From positions 2,046,001-2,110,000 of the forward strand of contig NC_022663.1 of assembly GCF_000157895.3 (NCBI RefSeq): 64,000 nucleotides of DNA. The letters are read 5' to 3'. Position numbers and translations under genes: made by a program. The first letter of the stretch is position 1. Each line of letters starts with the position of its first letter. The DNA comes from Mycobacterium kansasii ATCC 12478 (lineage in GTDB: Bacteria; Actinomycetota; Actinomycetes; Mycobacteriales; Mycobacteriaceae). This document shows, piece by piece, positions 33,342 through 42,298 of the stretch. The notes under the pieces were generated by a model. That model was not told the DNA's origin. It ran no database searches and worked only from the letters and a program-made list of their open reading frames with translations.

Positions 33342-34586
33342 CTATCTCGACCCGTCGAGTCCTTTGGCGCCGAACAGCAACCCGGCAGCCCCACCAATGC
33401 CGCCAAAGCCGCTGCCGAGACCGGCGCCGGCGTTGCCCCCGTTGCCGCCGTTGCCGAAGAGGAGAGCACCGCCGCCGTTCCCGCCGTTCCCTCCGAATGC
33501 GCCAGGGGCGGTGCCGCCGTTTCCGCCCGTGCCGCCGTTGCCGAACAGGAGCCCGCCGTCCCCGCCCCAACCACCCAAGCCCCCCGCTCCGACGGCGCCG
33601 GTGCCGCCGACGCCGCCAGCACCGCCTGAACCGATAAGCATGCCGGTGGGATTAACCGTAGGAAAACCGTTGGGAGCCGCTAACAAGCCGGAGCCGCCGA
33701 CGCCGCCCGTACCCCCCAGGGCACCCGCACCGCCGGCTCCGCCGTTCCCGCCGGTGCCGCCGACCAGTCCGGCGAGCAGCCCGCCGGTGCCGCCGGCCCC
33801 GCCGGTGCCGCCGGTGCCGCCGAAGCCGCCGACGCCGTCGGCGGTCGATGCGCTTCCCCCGGCCCCGCCCAGTCCGCCGCTGCCGAACAGCCCGCCGGCC
33901 CCGCCGGCGCCGCCTGCCCCGCCGGTCCCGCCCGACCCGACTGGCCCGGTAGGCGCAGCGAACGTGCTGGCTCCGCCTATCCCGCCGGTCCCGCCGTTGC
34001 CCCACAGCCAGCCGCCGGCGCCGCCGGCCCCGCCATCTCCACCGAAACCCGTGGCTGAACTCCCGCCGGCCCCACCAGTACCCCCTATGCCGATCAGCCC
34101 GGCCGCCCCGCCGGCCCCGCCTCGTTGGCCTGTACCTTCCGCTGCCGACCCGCCGGCCCCGCCATTCCCGAGCAGCCACCCCCCCGGCGCCCCGTTTTGT
34201 CCTGTGCCCGCGGCTCCCGCCATGCCGTCGCCAATCAAGGGGCGCCCGGTCAGCGCCTGCACGGGCGCATTGATCGCCCCCAGCAGGCTTTGGAATGGTC
34301 CGGCGTTCGCGGCCTCGGCGCTGGCGTAGGCTCCCGCGCCGGCGGTCAGGGCCTGCACGAACTGGGCATGAAACGCGGCGGCCTGCGCGCTGAGCCCCTG
34401 ATAGGCGCGGCCGTGGGCGGAGAACAACGCCGCAATCGCCTCCGACACCTCGTCTTCAGCCGCGGTCAGCACCTCTATTGTCGAGTGGGCTACGGTCGCG
34501 TTGGCCTCGGCGAGTGTCGAACCCAGGCTGGTCAAGTCCGCCGCGGCTGCCGCCACGATGTCGGGCACTGCGATTACAAACGACAT
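33342..34586 (-). CDS. PE_PGRS family protein
   Basis: This 414-residue protein starts MSFVIAVPDIVAAAAADL at an ATG preceded by GGAAGGA. The PE domain ends near residue 95. A linker of about 40 residues leads to GRPLIGDGM, and the PGRS domain follows with GGxGG, WLLGNGG and LLFGNGG units. It is probably exported by ESX-5. It lies inside the tRNA-Arg island and is convergent with the RES toxin gene. Confidence 0.92.
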   Translation of the reverse strand: MSFVIAVPDIVAAAAADLTSLGSTLAEANATVAHSTIEVLTAAEDEVSEAIAALFSAHGRAYQGLSAQAAAFHAQFVQALTAGAGAYASAEAANAGPFQSLLGAINAPVQALTGRPLIGDGMAGAAGTGQNGAPGGWLLGNGGAGGSAAEGTGQRGGAGGAAGLIGIGGTGGAGGSSATGFGGDGGAGGAGGWLWGNGGTGGIGGASTFAAPTGPVGSGGTGGAGGAGGAGGLFGSGGLGGAGGSASTADGVGGFGGTGGTGGAGGTGGLLAGLVGGTGGNGGAGGAGALGGTGGVGGSGLLAAPNGFPTVNPTGMLIGSGGAGGVGGTGAVGAGGLGGWGGDGGLLFGNGGTGGNGGTAPGAFGGNGGNGGGALLFGNGGNGGNAGAGLGSGFGGIGGAAGLLFGAKGLDGSR

Positions 34587-35055
34587 GTGATCCTTCCATG
34601 CTAGTTAGCGACACGGACATTCGGCCGCCTTCGCCAGAATGGTCATATCCATACTTGACGTTGTGATATTAACTCCTTACTGCTAAGTGAAGCAAATAGC
34701 ACGCAGCAAACCTATTCAACAATTATCTCGTGGAAGTTCCGCGAATCAAACGAACGTTCAAAGGCTGGTCGCACACATAGGTGTCACCCCATCGCCGCAG
34801 TGGGGCCACGCAAAATCGAAATATTCTGTTACGCAACATAGTCAATCGACTACACGCTGCGAAGACCGATAGTGCGCCGCATTTCGGATCAGGCAAGACC
34901 TAGCTGTGATCGGCCTTGAGTAAAAGGCCATCATGCCGCTTTCATGTCTACCGCAAGCAAATGTCTGTATATGGGTGTGCCACATGTTTAACGCATAGCG
35001 GTTTCGAAATTCAGAAATCGCTGTATATTCAAAATGCCGCGTTATGGCCAGCAGG
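34587..35055. other. 469-bp AT-richer intergenic segment
   Basis: No gene is seen. The sequence is clearly poorer in G+C than its neighbours, with long A/T-containing runs such as around 34660-34740 and 34810-34850. It must contain the promoter for the PE_PGRS gene at 34586. GGCCTT-GAGTAA-AAGGCC (34913-34930) is a perfect 6-bp stem loop without a U-tract, possibly terminating the PE_PGRS gene ending at 35056. Confidence 0.45.
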
Positions 35056-36942
35056 CTAGAACCCCAAAACGGGAGCCTTCGCACCGGTGGATCCATTGCT
35101 GCCGGTGAGGCCGGCCTTACCGGCGGCGCCGATGCTGCCAGCTGGGCTGCCAGGACCGCCGACACCACCGGCCCCACTTGCACCGCCGCTCGCGCCCGGG
35201 CCGCCAACGCCCGGCGTGGCGCCGTGCAGCGCGGTGCCACCGCTGCCGCCCCGGCCGCCGACCCCGCCGGCGCCTCCGGCGCCTCCGCGTCCGCCGGGTG
35301 CGGCCGCACCGATCGGGCCGGCGGGACCGTCGGGGCCGGCAGGACCGCCTGCCCCGGGCAATCCTGCGGGGCCACCCATTCCTCCGACGCCGCCGGCGCC
35401 GCTGCTGCCGCCGGCGCCACCGGTACCACCGGTGCCCGTGACCACGGCTCCGCCGCCGGCACCGCCGGTGCCGCCGATTCCGCCGGTGCCACCGACACCA
35501 CCGACACCACCGGCGCCCGCGGCACCGCCGCGGCCATACAGGCCGCCGTTGCCGCCATTACCGCCTGCCCCGCCGAGGCCGCCCTGACCACCCGCCGCAC
35601 CAGCGCCACCGTCGCCTCCGTCGCCGCCGTTGGCACCCACCGTGCCGCCAAGTCCGCCGATGCCGCCGGTGGCGCCATTGGCTCCTACGCCACCTGCACC
35701 CCCGGCTCCGCCGACGCCGCCGGCCCCCCCGTTGCCACCCATGGAGCCGCCGTGCCCACCGTTTCCGCCGGCACCACCCGCGCCACCATGCCCGCCTACG
35801 CTTCTGGGGCCAGCGGCGTCGCCACCGTCGCCGCCAGCGCCACCCGGTGCGCCGGGTCCACCGGCACCGCCCCGGCCGCCGGCCGCGCCGATGCCACCGT
35901 CACCACCGTCGCCACCGGCGCCACCACCGGTGATGCCGGTCCCGGCGCCCCCGTTGCCGCCGGCGCCGCCCGGCGCACCCGCGCCGCCATCGCCGCCGTC
36001 ACCGCCGCCGCCACCGGGCTGCCCGCCCACACCCGCGCCGCCGCGCCCCCCGGCGCCGCCTGGCGCGCCGGTACCGCCGTCGCCCCCGTCGCCGCCGTGG
36101 CCCCCGCCACCGGTGCCGCCCGGGACAGAAGTCGAGCCGATCCCGCCGGCGCCGCCCGCCCCGCCCGGCTGCCCGGCGACACCGTCGGCTCCGGCCCCGC
36201 CGGACGACGCCGGGCCGCCAGCGCTGCCCGCAGACGCCGCAGGTTGGGTAATGCTCTGAATCGGGTTGACGCCGGCTACACCGGGGGCACCGACTCCGCC
36301 CGCACCGCCCGCCCCGCCGTTGCCGAGCATCTGCACATTGCCCCCATGGCCGCCGGCGCCGCCCCCAATCCCGCCGCGGCCGCCGGCCCCGCCGTTGCCG
36401 AACGTCGCATCGCCGCCCCGGCCTCCAGGCTGGCCGGGCAGACCGTCACCCCCGCGGCCACCGTTACCCCCTAACCACCCGCCGGGCTTGCCAGGCTGGC
36501 CGGGACCCCCATTGGCGCCGTTGCCCACCAGGGGGCGGCCGGTAAGTGCGAGAGACTGGGCGTTTGCCGCAGCGCTTACCGCATTGACCGGGGCCAGCAG
36601 GTTTTGAGCCGCCGAATTCATCGCGGTGAGCGGGTTGGTTGCCGCCGCGGCGCCCAGCGCGTTGAAGGTCTCGGTGCTGTGGTATAAGCCCGCGCTGGTA
36701 GCCAAAGTTCGCACAAACTGCTCGTGGAACCTCGCCGCGTGGGCACTGAATGCCTGGTAGGCCTGCGCGTGCTGGCTAAACAGCGCCGTCGCAGCCTTCG
36801 ACACCTCGTCGAGCGCAGGGGCGAATATGCGGGTCGTAGAAGCTGCCGCGGCTGCATTTGCCTCACCCAGGGTCGAGCCGATACCGGCCAGACTATTTGC
36901 GGCGGCAGACAAGTACTCTGGACCGGCAACCAGGTACGACAT
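35056..36942 (-). CDS. PE_PGRS family protein with GxP-rich (collagen-like) segments
   Basis: This 628-residue protein starts MSYLVAGPEYLSAAANSL at ATG 36942 after GGAAGGAAAG. The PE domain and linker run to GRPLVGNGANG near 137. Beyond this, many units are GAPGGAGG, GPAGPxG and GQPGKPGG, more proline-containing than usual PGRS, giving a collagen-like look towards the C-terminus. It ends in GSTGAKAPVLGF. Export by ESX-5 is expected from the family. Confidence 0.92.
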   Translation of the reverse strand: MSYLVAGPEYLSAAANSLAGIGSTLGEANAAAAASTTRIFAPALDEVSKAATALFSQHAQAYQAFSAHAARFHEQFVRTLATSAGLYHSTETFNALGAAAATNPLTAMNSAAQNLLAPVNAVSAAANAQSLALTGRPLVGNGANGGPGQPGKPGGWLGGNGGRGGDGLPGQPGGRGGDATFGNGGAGGRGGIGGGAGGHGGNVQMLGNGGAGGAGGVGAPGVAGVNPIQSITQPAASAGSAGGPASSGGAGADGVAGQPGGAGGAGGIGSTSVPGGTGGGGHGGDGGDGGTGAPGGAGGRGGAGVGGQPGGGGGDGGDGGAGAPGGAGGNGGAGTGITGGGAGGDGGDGGIGAAGGRGGAGGPGAPGGAGGDGGDAAGPRSVGGHGGAGGAGGNGGHGGSMGGNGGAGGVGGAGGAGGVGANGATGGIGGLGGTVGANGGDGGDGGAGAAGGQGGLGGAGGNGGNGGLYGRGGAAGAGGVGGVGGTGGIGGTGGAGGGAVVTGTGGTGGAGGSSGAGGVGGMGGPAGLPGAGGPAGPDGPAGPIGAAAPGGRGGAGGAGGVGGRGGSGGTALHGATPGVGGPGASGGASGAGGVGGPGSPAGSIGAAGKAGLTGSNGSTGAKAPVLGF

Positions 36943-37051
36943 GTCACTTTCCTTCCATCATGCGGGTCGAAGACATTTTGGCTATTGCGGTGCGGCACTT
37001 GCCGACTCCGCCCGAGTCATGCTCATTGCATTTGCACGCGGCGGTCATTGC

Positions 37052-37385
37052 TCAGATCCTGGCGAAGAAGTTCAGGCCCGGGTTGCCGATGTTGGCGATG
37101 CCGGAGAGAGGCGTTGCCGAGGTTGAGCAGGCCCGAAATGGCGGAGCCGACGTTTTGGTAGCCCGAACCGCCGAATAAGACTTCGGGGTTGACGTTGAAT
37201 ACGCCGGACAGGCGCCTACCAACCCCGTTGTTAGCGCCCCGAAAGAGGCTGCGGCGAAATCCAATTCTCCCGACGGCACGTTCCAGACGTTCCAGGACGC
37301 CACGGCCGCGCAACAACCGTTCAGAGCCGGCGCCACCGAGCATCAACGCTGAGTTAATCTCCGGTGGCAGTACCAAGAAACTCAT
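37052..37385 (-). pseudogene. PPE-family gene remnant with large internal deletion
   Basis: ATG 37385 follows AGGAAGG and begins MSFLVLPPEINSALMLGGAGS, a typical PPE N-terminus. After about 45 codons and a frame change, the sequence jumps to FNVNPEVLFGGSGYQNVGSAISGLLNLGN and then, in another frame, GIANIGNPGLNFFARI and a stop. The N-terminal 15 residues and the MPTR-like C-terminal end are therefore joined with nearly everything between them lost. Confidence 0.8.
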
Positions 37386-37650
37386 GGTCAAACCTTCCTC
37401 ACGCCGCACACCTCAGCGACTCGTGACCCGAAATCGACGAGCCTGCGTTGGCACTCGTCTACCCGGCTGTCACGCCCATCGGCGGCATCCGCGATGTCCA
37501 GCACCCCGTTCGAGAGGCATTGATCGAATGATCATGAACATGGCAAACCCGCAGGTCAACGGGTTTGAGACAAGTTGAAATGGGCCACCGGCGCGTGCGA
37601 CCGGGGTTGTCTCAGCGCGATGTGGTGACCTGCGTCTTTAGCGATAAATA

Positions 37651-38265
37651 ATGTCAACTTTGTTTCAAGTGCTAGAAAATGCACTGGGCCTTCGCTACGG
37701 AAAGGACAGAGCAGTACCTGGTGAGGATTGGGTGGTCGGTGGCGATCGCCGCTTGGCCGCTGCAGCTCGGATCTACGATGCCGCTATCGACCTCATAAGA
37801 CGCAGCGGAATGAACTCACTCGACCTCGACGAGTTGGCCTCCAGTGTCCCCCATTCGCGAGCGACCCCTCTACCGTTACGCTGGCGGCAAATCCAAAATC
37901 CAAGACGGGGTCGTTGCCCGGGTTGCGGCCCGCATCACCGAAACTGCGCGCTTGGCGGTCCAGATGTTGAGTGGGCCGGAGCGGGTCAGCACCGCAATCT
38001 TCCTGACAGTTCATGAAATTCGGCCGGAGCCGCTACGCCAACTCATGATCACCTCGGTCGTGGCGGCCCCGGTGAAGTGGCCTGGCTCGCAGAGATGCCG
38101 CAGCTTTCCGACTTTGCTCGCGACCTTACGGGGCTCACCGGCGATGACCCTGACGACGCGAAGTATCTGGTTCGCGTCGTGGTGTCACTGATGTACTGGC
38201 CAGGAGAAGACGACGATGCCGAGCGCCGGCTCGTCGATAAATTTGTTGCGCCGATGTTCGCCTAG
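37651..38265 (+). pseudogene. TetR-family regulator, frameshifted
   Basis: Frame 1 gives RIYDAAIDLIRRSGMNSLDLDELASSV. Near 37857 the helix-turn-helix continues in another frame as RERPLYRYAGGKSKIQDGVVARVAARI. Near 38070 reading returns to the first frame as AWLAEMPQLSDFARDL to LVDKFVAPMFA and a stop. Together these are a full-length TetR pattern, so the gene has at least two indels. Confidence 0.8.
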
Positions 38266-38291
38266 CTACTTCGACCTGAAAAACTCGCGGC

Positions 38292-39121
38292 TTGTGCCGA
38301 GCTGCTGTGTTAGGTCGTACCCAGTCGGGGGGGTCCAAGTCGGAGGTCTCCCGCATCTGCGCGGGCCTGGACAAGGAGAATGAGGCGTTTCGCACCCGCA
38401 GCCTGACCCACACCACGTTTCCCTACGTGTTGTGCGATGCCACCTTCTGCAAGGTCCACATCGGCGCGCACGAGGTCTCGCAGGCCCTGGTAGTGGCTAC
38501 CGGGGTGTCTATCGAGGGCATCCGCGAGGTGCTGGGCACCGCCGTCGGCGACACCGAGTCCTATGAGTTCTGGCGCGAGTTCCTGGCCTCGCTCAAGGCC
38601 GTGGATTATCCGGGGTGTATCTAGTCATCTCCGATGCCCACGCCGGGTTGAAAGCTGCTGTGGCCCAGCAGTTCACCGGGTCTTCGTGGCAGCGCTGCCG
38701 GGTGCATTTCATGCGAAACTTACACACTGCCGTCGCTGCCAAACACGCCCCCGCGTGACCGCGGCTGTCAAGACGATCTTCGCCCATGCCGACCCCACCG
38801 AGGTCGCCGCGCAATGGGACCGCGTCACCGACACCCTGGCCGGGTCGTTCCCGAAGGTGGCCGCCATGATGAGCCGGCCAAGACCGATGTGCTGGCGTTC
38901 ACCGCGTTCCCGAAGGCCCATTGGCAGATAACCCGATAGAGCGGTTAAACAAGGAGATCAAGCCTCGGGCTGATGTCGAGCTACGCACAGTAATCGCCGC
39001 CAACCACCTAGCGTTCAACAAGACTCGTCGATCACAACGCGGAACCACGCCGAGATCCGAAGTCCACCAATTCACGGGACGCTATCCATCTGATGAAAAT
39101 GGCGGAGTTGGTCATGGATAA
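38292..39121 (+). pseudogene. IS256-family (IS1081-like) transposase remnant
   Basis: The fragment SKSEVSRICAGLDKENEAFRT to DATFCKVHIGAHEVSQALVVATGV, up to DTESYEFWREFLASLK, is the central catalytic part. Frameshifted pieces follow: LVISDAHAGLKAAVAQQFT, SSWQRCRVHFMRNL, VTAAVKTIFAHADPTEVAAQW and NPIERLNKEIKPRADVE. The N-terminal third and the terminal inverted repeats are not recognisable. Confidence 0.88.
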
Positions 39122-39356
39122 CCGCTGTGTTCGATTCGCAATGTGCGCATACCCCCGCTCCTCCGCGCGGTCGCCGGCAATGACGCGGCGTGCAAGCGCA
39201 TTTCATTAACTGTTGATATCCATCAGTGTGCGGCCCGCCTGTGGTCGGTGCTTGGTCGGTGATCCGCGACATCCCGTGGTTTCGCGTGGTGTGCGATGGC
39301 GTTATATGGCCAGCTCGGATGCCCTTTCGGCGTCTCGACCAGACGGGCTTGCAGGT

Positions 39357-39398
39357 TCTCCTAAAGCCGGTGTCGCAGGTTCGAATCCTGCCGGGGGC
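39357..39398 (+). repeat. attR-like 42-bp copy of the tRNA-Arg 3' end
   Basis: This is identical to 31227-31268 of the tRNA-Arg gene, while the sequence to the left is unrelated to a tRNA 5' half. It therefore represents the right boundary of the island. A further 15-bp copy of the acceptor end including the CACCA tail lies at 39407-39421. Confidence 0.85.
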
Positions 39399-39892
39399 GC
39401 CAGACACTGCCGGGGGCACCAGCTCACCAAGGCCAGCGGCGACATCGGTCTACCGAGACGAGTCCGAGACCTTGCTCGCGCCGCTCGCGCACGGCCCGGA
39501 TCCCGCGGCTCTCCGCTCGCCACCACGACGATCGAGGCTCAGCGACGGCACCCAACCTCCCGGCGATTGCCGCCAACCTTCTGGACCGAATGGCGCTCCG
39601 AGCCTTCCTTTGGCAACGCGGGAGCCATCACTCCTTCCAAAGATCCGTATCGCGGTTTATATTGAATCGCATTGCGGATCATCGACCCGGGCTGACGGAC
39701 AGGAGGTAAAGCGCTCGAACCGGGTTGACTAGCCGAGCCGGCAAACCGATCACCCGCCTACCGCAAAGCGGCGCGAGTGACTTGTAACGCCCCTCGACCG
39801 CAGGCCGAACAACTGGAAGTGGCCGACCCTCGTCCCGCTGCCTTCCGGGATCGGCAACGACCGATTGCAAGTAATGAAGACAGGAGTTTCAC
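39399..39892. other. 494-bp gap after the island; no gene
   Basis: It starts with the second tRNA-end copy (39407-39421). No convincing gene is seen. The segment near 39650-39670 is locally AT-rich. The right end carries the ribosome site ACAGGAG for the small secreted protein. Confidence 0.5.
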
Positions 39893-40174
39893 GTGACAGA
39901 TCACAAAATCCGGCTCAAGCCGATCGGCGCCGGACTGGGCATGGCCAGCATTGGCTTCGCAGCCGCGGCTCTCATGAGCTACGGGATGACCGGCACCTCG
40001 AGTGCGGACACCGCCTTCAAACAGGCTCCCGCAACCATCACGGCAACCGAGGGCACGGACACCGTGACCGCCACTGTCGACGTCACCACCCCGACGACGC
40101 CGCCGCCCACGCTCACCACGCTCCAATCGCCGGCTTCAGCACCCCCCTTGCCTCCCGCCCCGCCCGCTCCGTAG
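39893..40174 (+). CDS. Small secreted proline-rich hypothetical protein
   Basis: The protein has 93 residues from GTG 39893, 6 bp after ACAGGAG. An N-terminal hydrophobic segment, GAGLGMASIGFAAAALMSYGM, followed by SSADT suggests a Sec signal peptide cut near residue 38. The rest is Thr/Pro-rich (TTPTTPPPT, PPLPPAPPAP) and of low complexity. No family is recognised. Confidence 0.6.
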   Translation: MTDHKIRLKPIGAGLGMASIGFAAAALMSYGMTGTSSADTAFKQAPATITATEGTDTVTATVDVTTPTTPPPTLTTLQSPASAPPLPPAPPAP

Positions 40175-40363
40175 TAGCGGCGCGGCCGTTGCCCGGTACC
40201 ACGCCCGGTTGTCGCGCTTAGGCGGGTATGTCGGCATACCCCGCACTGGCACCGGAGCACGGCAAACAGCGGCATCGTCATCGCATCGATGCCCTGCGCC
40301 ACCACTCGTGACCGGGTACGCTGCCGCAGGCCCCTGCGGGGGGTCGACGAGGAGGACAACCGG

Positions 40364-41788
40364 GTGACTGTGGGTGATCGTTTGCCGCCCGACCATTTCC
40401 GGCCAACGTACCTGCGCAGGGTGGTTGCGGCGTCCATGGCCGGCACCGTCGTCGAATGGTATGAGTTCTTCCTCTACGGCACCGCGGCGACGCTGGTGTT
40501 CAGCAAGGTGTTCTTCGCCCAGGGCGGCAATGATCTGGACGCCATCCTGGCGGCCTTTGTGACCTATGCCGTGGGCTTCGCCGCCCGCCCGTTGGGTGGC
40601 ATCGTCTTCGGCCAATTGGGCGACCGGTTCGGACGCAAGAAGTTGCTGCAACTGAGCCTGCTGCTGGTGGGCGCCGCCACGTTCCTCATGGGCTGCCTGC
40701 CGACCTTCACCCAGATCGGCTACTGGGCTCCAGCATTACTGGTGACGCTGCGGTTCATCCAGGGCTTCGCCGTCGGCGGCGAGTGGGGCGGTGCGGTTCT
40801 GCTCGTCGCCGAGCACAGCCCCAACGCCAGCCGCGGCTTCTGGGCGAGCTGGCCGCAGGCCGGAGTGCCCGGCGGCAACATGCTGGCCACCGTGGTGCTG
40901 CTGGTCCTTACCTCGATGTTGTCGGATGCAGCGTTCCTGAGCTGGGGCTGGCGGGTGGCATTTTGGTTGTCGGCGGTTGTCGTCCTGATCGGCTACTACA
41001 TCCGCACCAAGGTCACCGACGCGCCGATCTTTCTCGAGGCGCAACAGCAAAGCGAGCGCGCCAACGCGACGTCGTTCGGCCTCACCGAGGTGTTAAAGCG
41101 TTACCCGCGTGCCGTTTTCACCGCGATGGGGATGCGGTTCGGGGAGAACGCCATGTACTACCTGGTGGTCACTTTCTCCATCACCTATCTCAAGGTGCAC
41201 GTGCACGCCAACACCGTGGCCATCCTGTGGTGGCTGCTGGCCGCCCATGCCACACACTTTGCCGTCATCCCACTGGCCGGACATCTCAGTGACCGATTCG
41301 GCAGGCGCCCAATCTATTTCGTCGGTACCGTCACCGCCGCCACGTGGGGTTTTTTCGCCTTCCCGATGATGGACAGCGGTCGCAACGCAATCGTCTTGTC
41401 AGCCGTGGTGATCGGGCTGGTCTTCCATGGCCTCATGTATGCAACCCAGCCCGCGGCCATGGCAGAAATGTTCCCAACCCGGATGCGCTATTCCGAAGTC
41501 TCACTCGGTTATCAGGTCACCTCCATCGTGGCCGGTTCACTGGCGCCGATCATCGCTGTCCGGTTGCTCGAAACCTACAGGTCCGCGACGCCCATTGCCT
41601 GGTACCTGGCGGCTGCCGCCTCGGTGAGCGCCGTCGCCGTCCTGGTCGCCCGCGAGACCAACGGCGTTGACCTGGCCGACGTCGATCGCGCCGACGCCCA
41701 GCGGCTGTTAGCCGAACGTGAACGGATGCACCTGGACGAGCGTCGTGAGGGACCGGAGCCGGTCGCCCTCGTCGCCGACACCGAATGA
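40364..41788 (+). CDS. MFS metabolite:H+ symporter (MHS family)
   Basis: The protein has 474 residues from GTG 40364 after GAGGAGG; an upstream frame start at 40289 is unlikely. It has about twelve membrane helices and MHS signatures: SMAGTVVEWYEFFLYGTAA in helix 1, LGDRFGRKKLL in loop 2-3 and GEWGGAVLLVAEH in helix 4. Relatives import organic acids, osmolytes or alpha-ketoglutarate; the substrate here is unknown. It ends with a charged cytosolic tail. Confidence 0.9.
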   Translation: MTVGDRLPPDHFRPTYLRRVVAASMAGTVVEWYEFFLYGTAATLVFSKVFFAQGGNDLDAILAAFVTYAVGFAARPLGGIVFGQLGDRFGRKKLLQLSLLLVGAATFLMGCLPTFTQIGYWAPALLVTLRFIQGFAVGGEWGGAVLLVAEHSPNASRGFWASWPQAGVPGGNMLATVVLLVLTSMLSDAAFLSWGWRVAFWLSAVVVLIGYYIRTKVTDAPIFLEAQQQSERANATSFGLTEVLKRYPRAVFTAMGMRFGENAMYYLVVTFSITYLKVHVHANTVAILWWLLAAHATHFAVIPLAGHLSDRFGRRPIYFVGTVTAATWGFFAFPMMDSGRNAIVLSAVVIGLVFHGLMYATQPAAMAEMFPTRMRYSEVSLGYQVTSIVAGSLAPIIAVRLLETYRSATPIAWYLAAAASVSAVAVLVARETNGVDLADVDRADAQRLLAERERMHLDERREGPEPVALVADTE

Positions 41789-41974
41789 CTTCCGAATAGC
41801 GCAACGCCTCCTTATCCATCCGGTATGGATCTCGGCCAAACGGGGTTCAGCGAGCAGGCAACGAAGTACCCTGCAGCTAGGGAGTGCCTTCCTGCGGGGT
41901 TTTCGGGGCGCCTGTTCGTCTAATTCACCTATCGGACAGGCAATCCGGCGCCTTCTGCGAGTTAGGAGAATGTG

Positions 41975-42274
41975 ATGACGTTTGTGGTCACCCAGCCGGA
42001 GACACTAGCGGCGGCGGCCGGGAATTTGCAGGAGATCGGATCGGCAGTCAGCGCTCAAAACGTCGCCGCGTCGGCTCACACGACAAGCGTGACTCCGGCC
42101 GCTGCCGACCAGGTGTCGGCGCTGACGGCGGCGCGCTTCAGCGCACACGCGCAGGTGTACCAGGTAGTCAGTGCCCAGGCCGCCGCGATTCACCAGGCCT
42201 TCGTCGCCGCCCTGACCGCCAGTGCGAACTCCTATGAGGCGACCGAGGCGGCCAATGCCATCGCGGCCGGTTAG
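41975..42274 (+). CDS. PE family protein
   Basis: This 99-residue protein starts MTFVVTQPETLAAAAGNL at ATG 41975 after TAGGAGA; a GTG one codon upstream also exists. It consists only of the PE domain, with SANSYEATEAANA at the C-terminus providing the ESX secretion YxxxE-type motif. It lies 24 bp before a PPE gene, the classic co-secreted PE-PPE pair. By position it matches PE7 of M. tuberculosis. Confidence 0.93.
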   Translation: MTFVVTQPETLAAAAGNLQEIGSAVSAQNVAASAHTTSVTPAAADQVSALTAARFSAHAQVYQVVSAQAAAIHQAFVAALTASANSYEATEAANAIAAG

Positions 42275-42298
42275 ACCGGCTAAGGCTGGCCGAGAAGG

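Larger units (their letters stand above)
31270..39398. mobile_element. Putative tRNA-Arg-integrated genomic island (8.1 kb), degenerate
   Basis: The interval is bounded by a tRNA-Arg gene and a 42-bp copy of its 3' end. It contains an intact RES-Xre toxin-antitoxin pair, two PE_PGRS genes, a deleted PPE gene, a frameshifted TetR gene and a decayed IS256-family transposase. No integrase gene is recognisable, so the element is probably no longer mobile. The flanking genes belong to a conserved mycobacterial backbone. The first 312 bases (31270-31581) hold no recognised gene. Confidence 0.7.

Noticed and set aside
39302..39526. Minus-strand open frame with a conserved-looking GFEPATPALGEPAS segment, and its neighbour with GRIRTCDTGFR
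   Set aside because: These peptides are the antisense translation of the tRNA-Arg 3' end; such frames are widespread misannotations.
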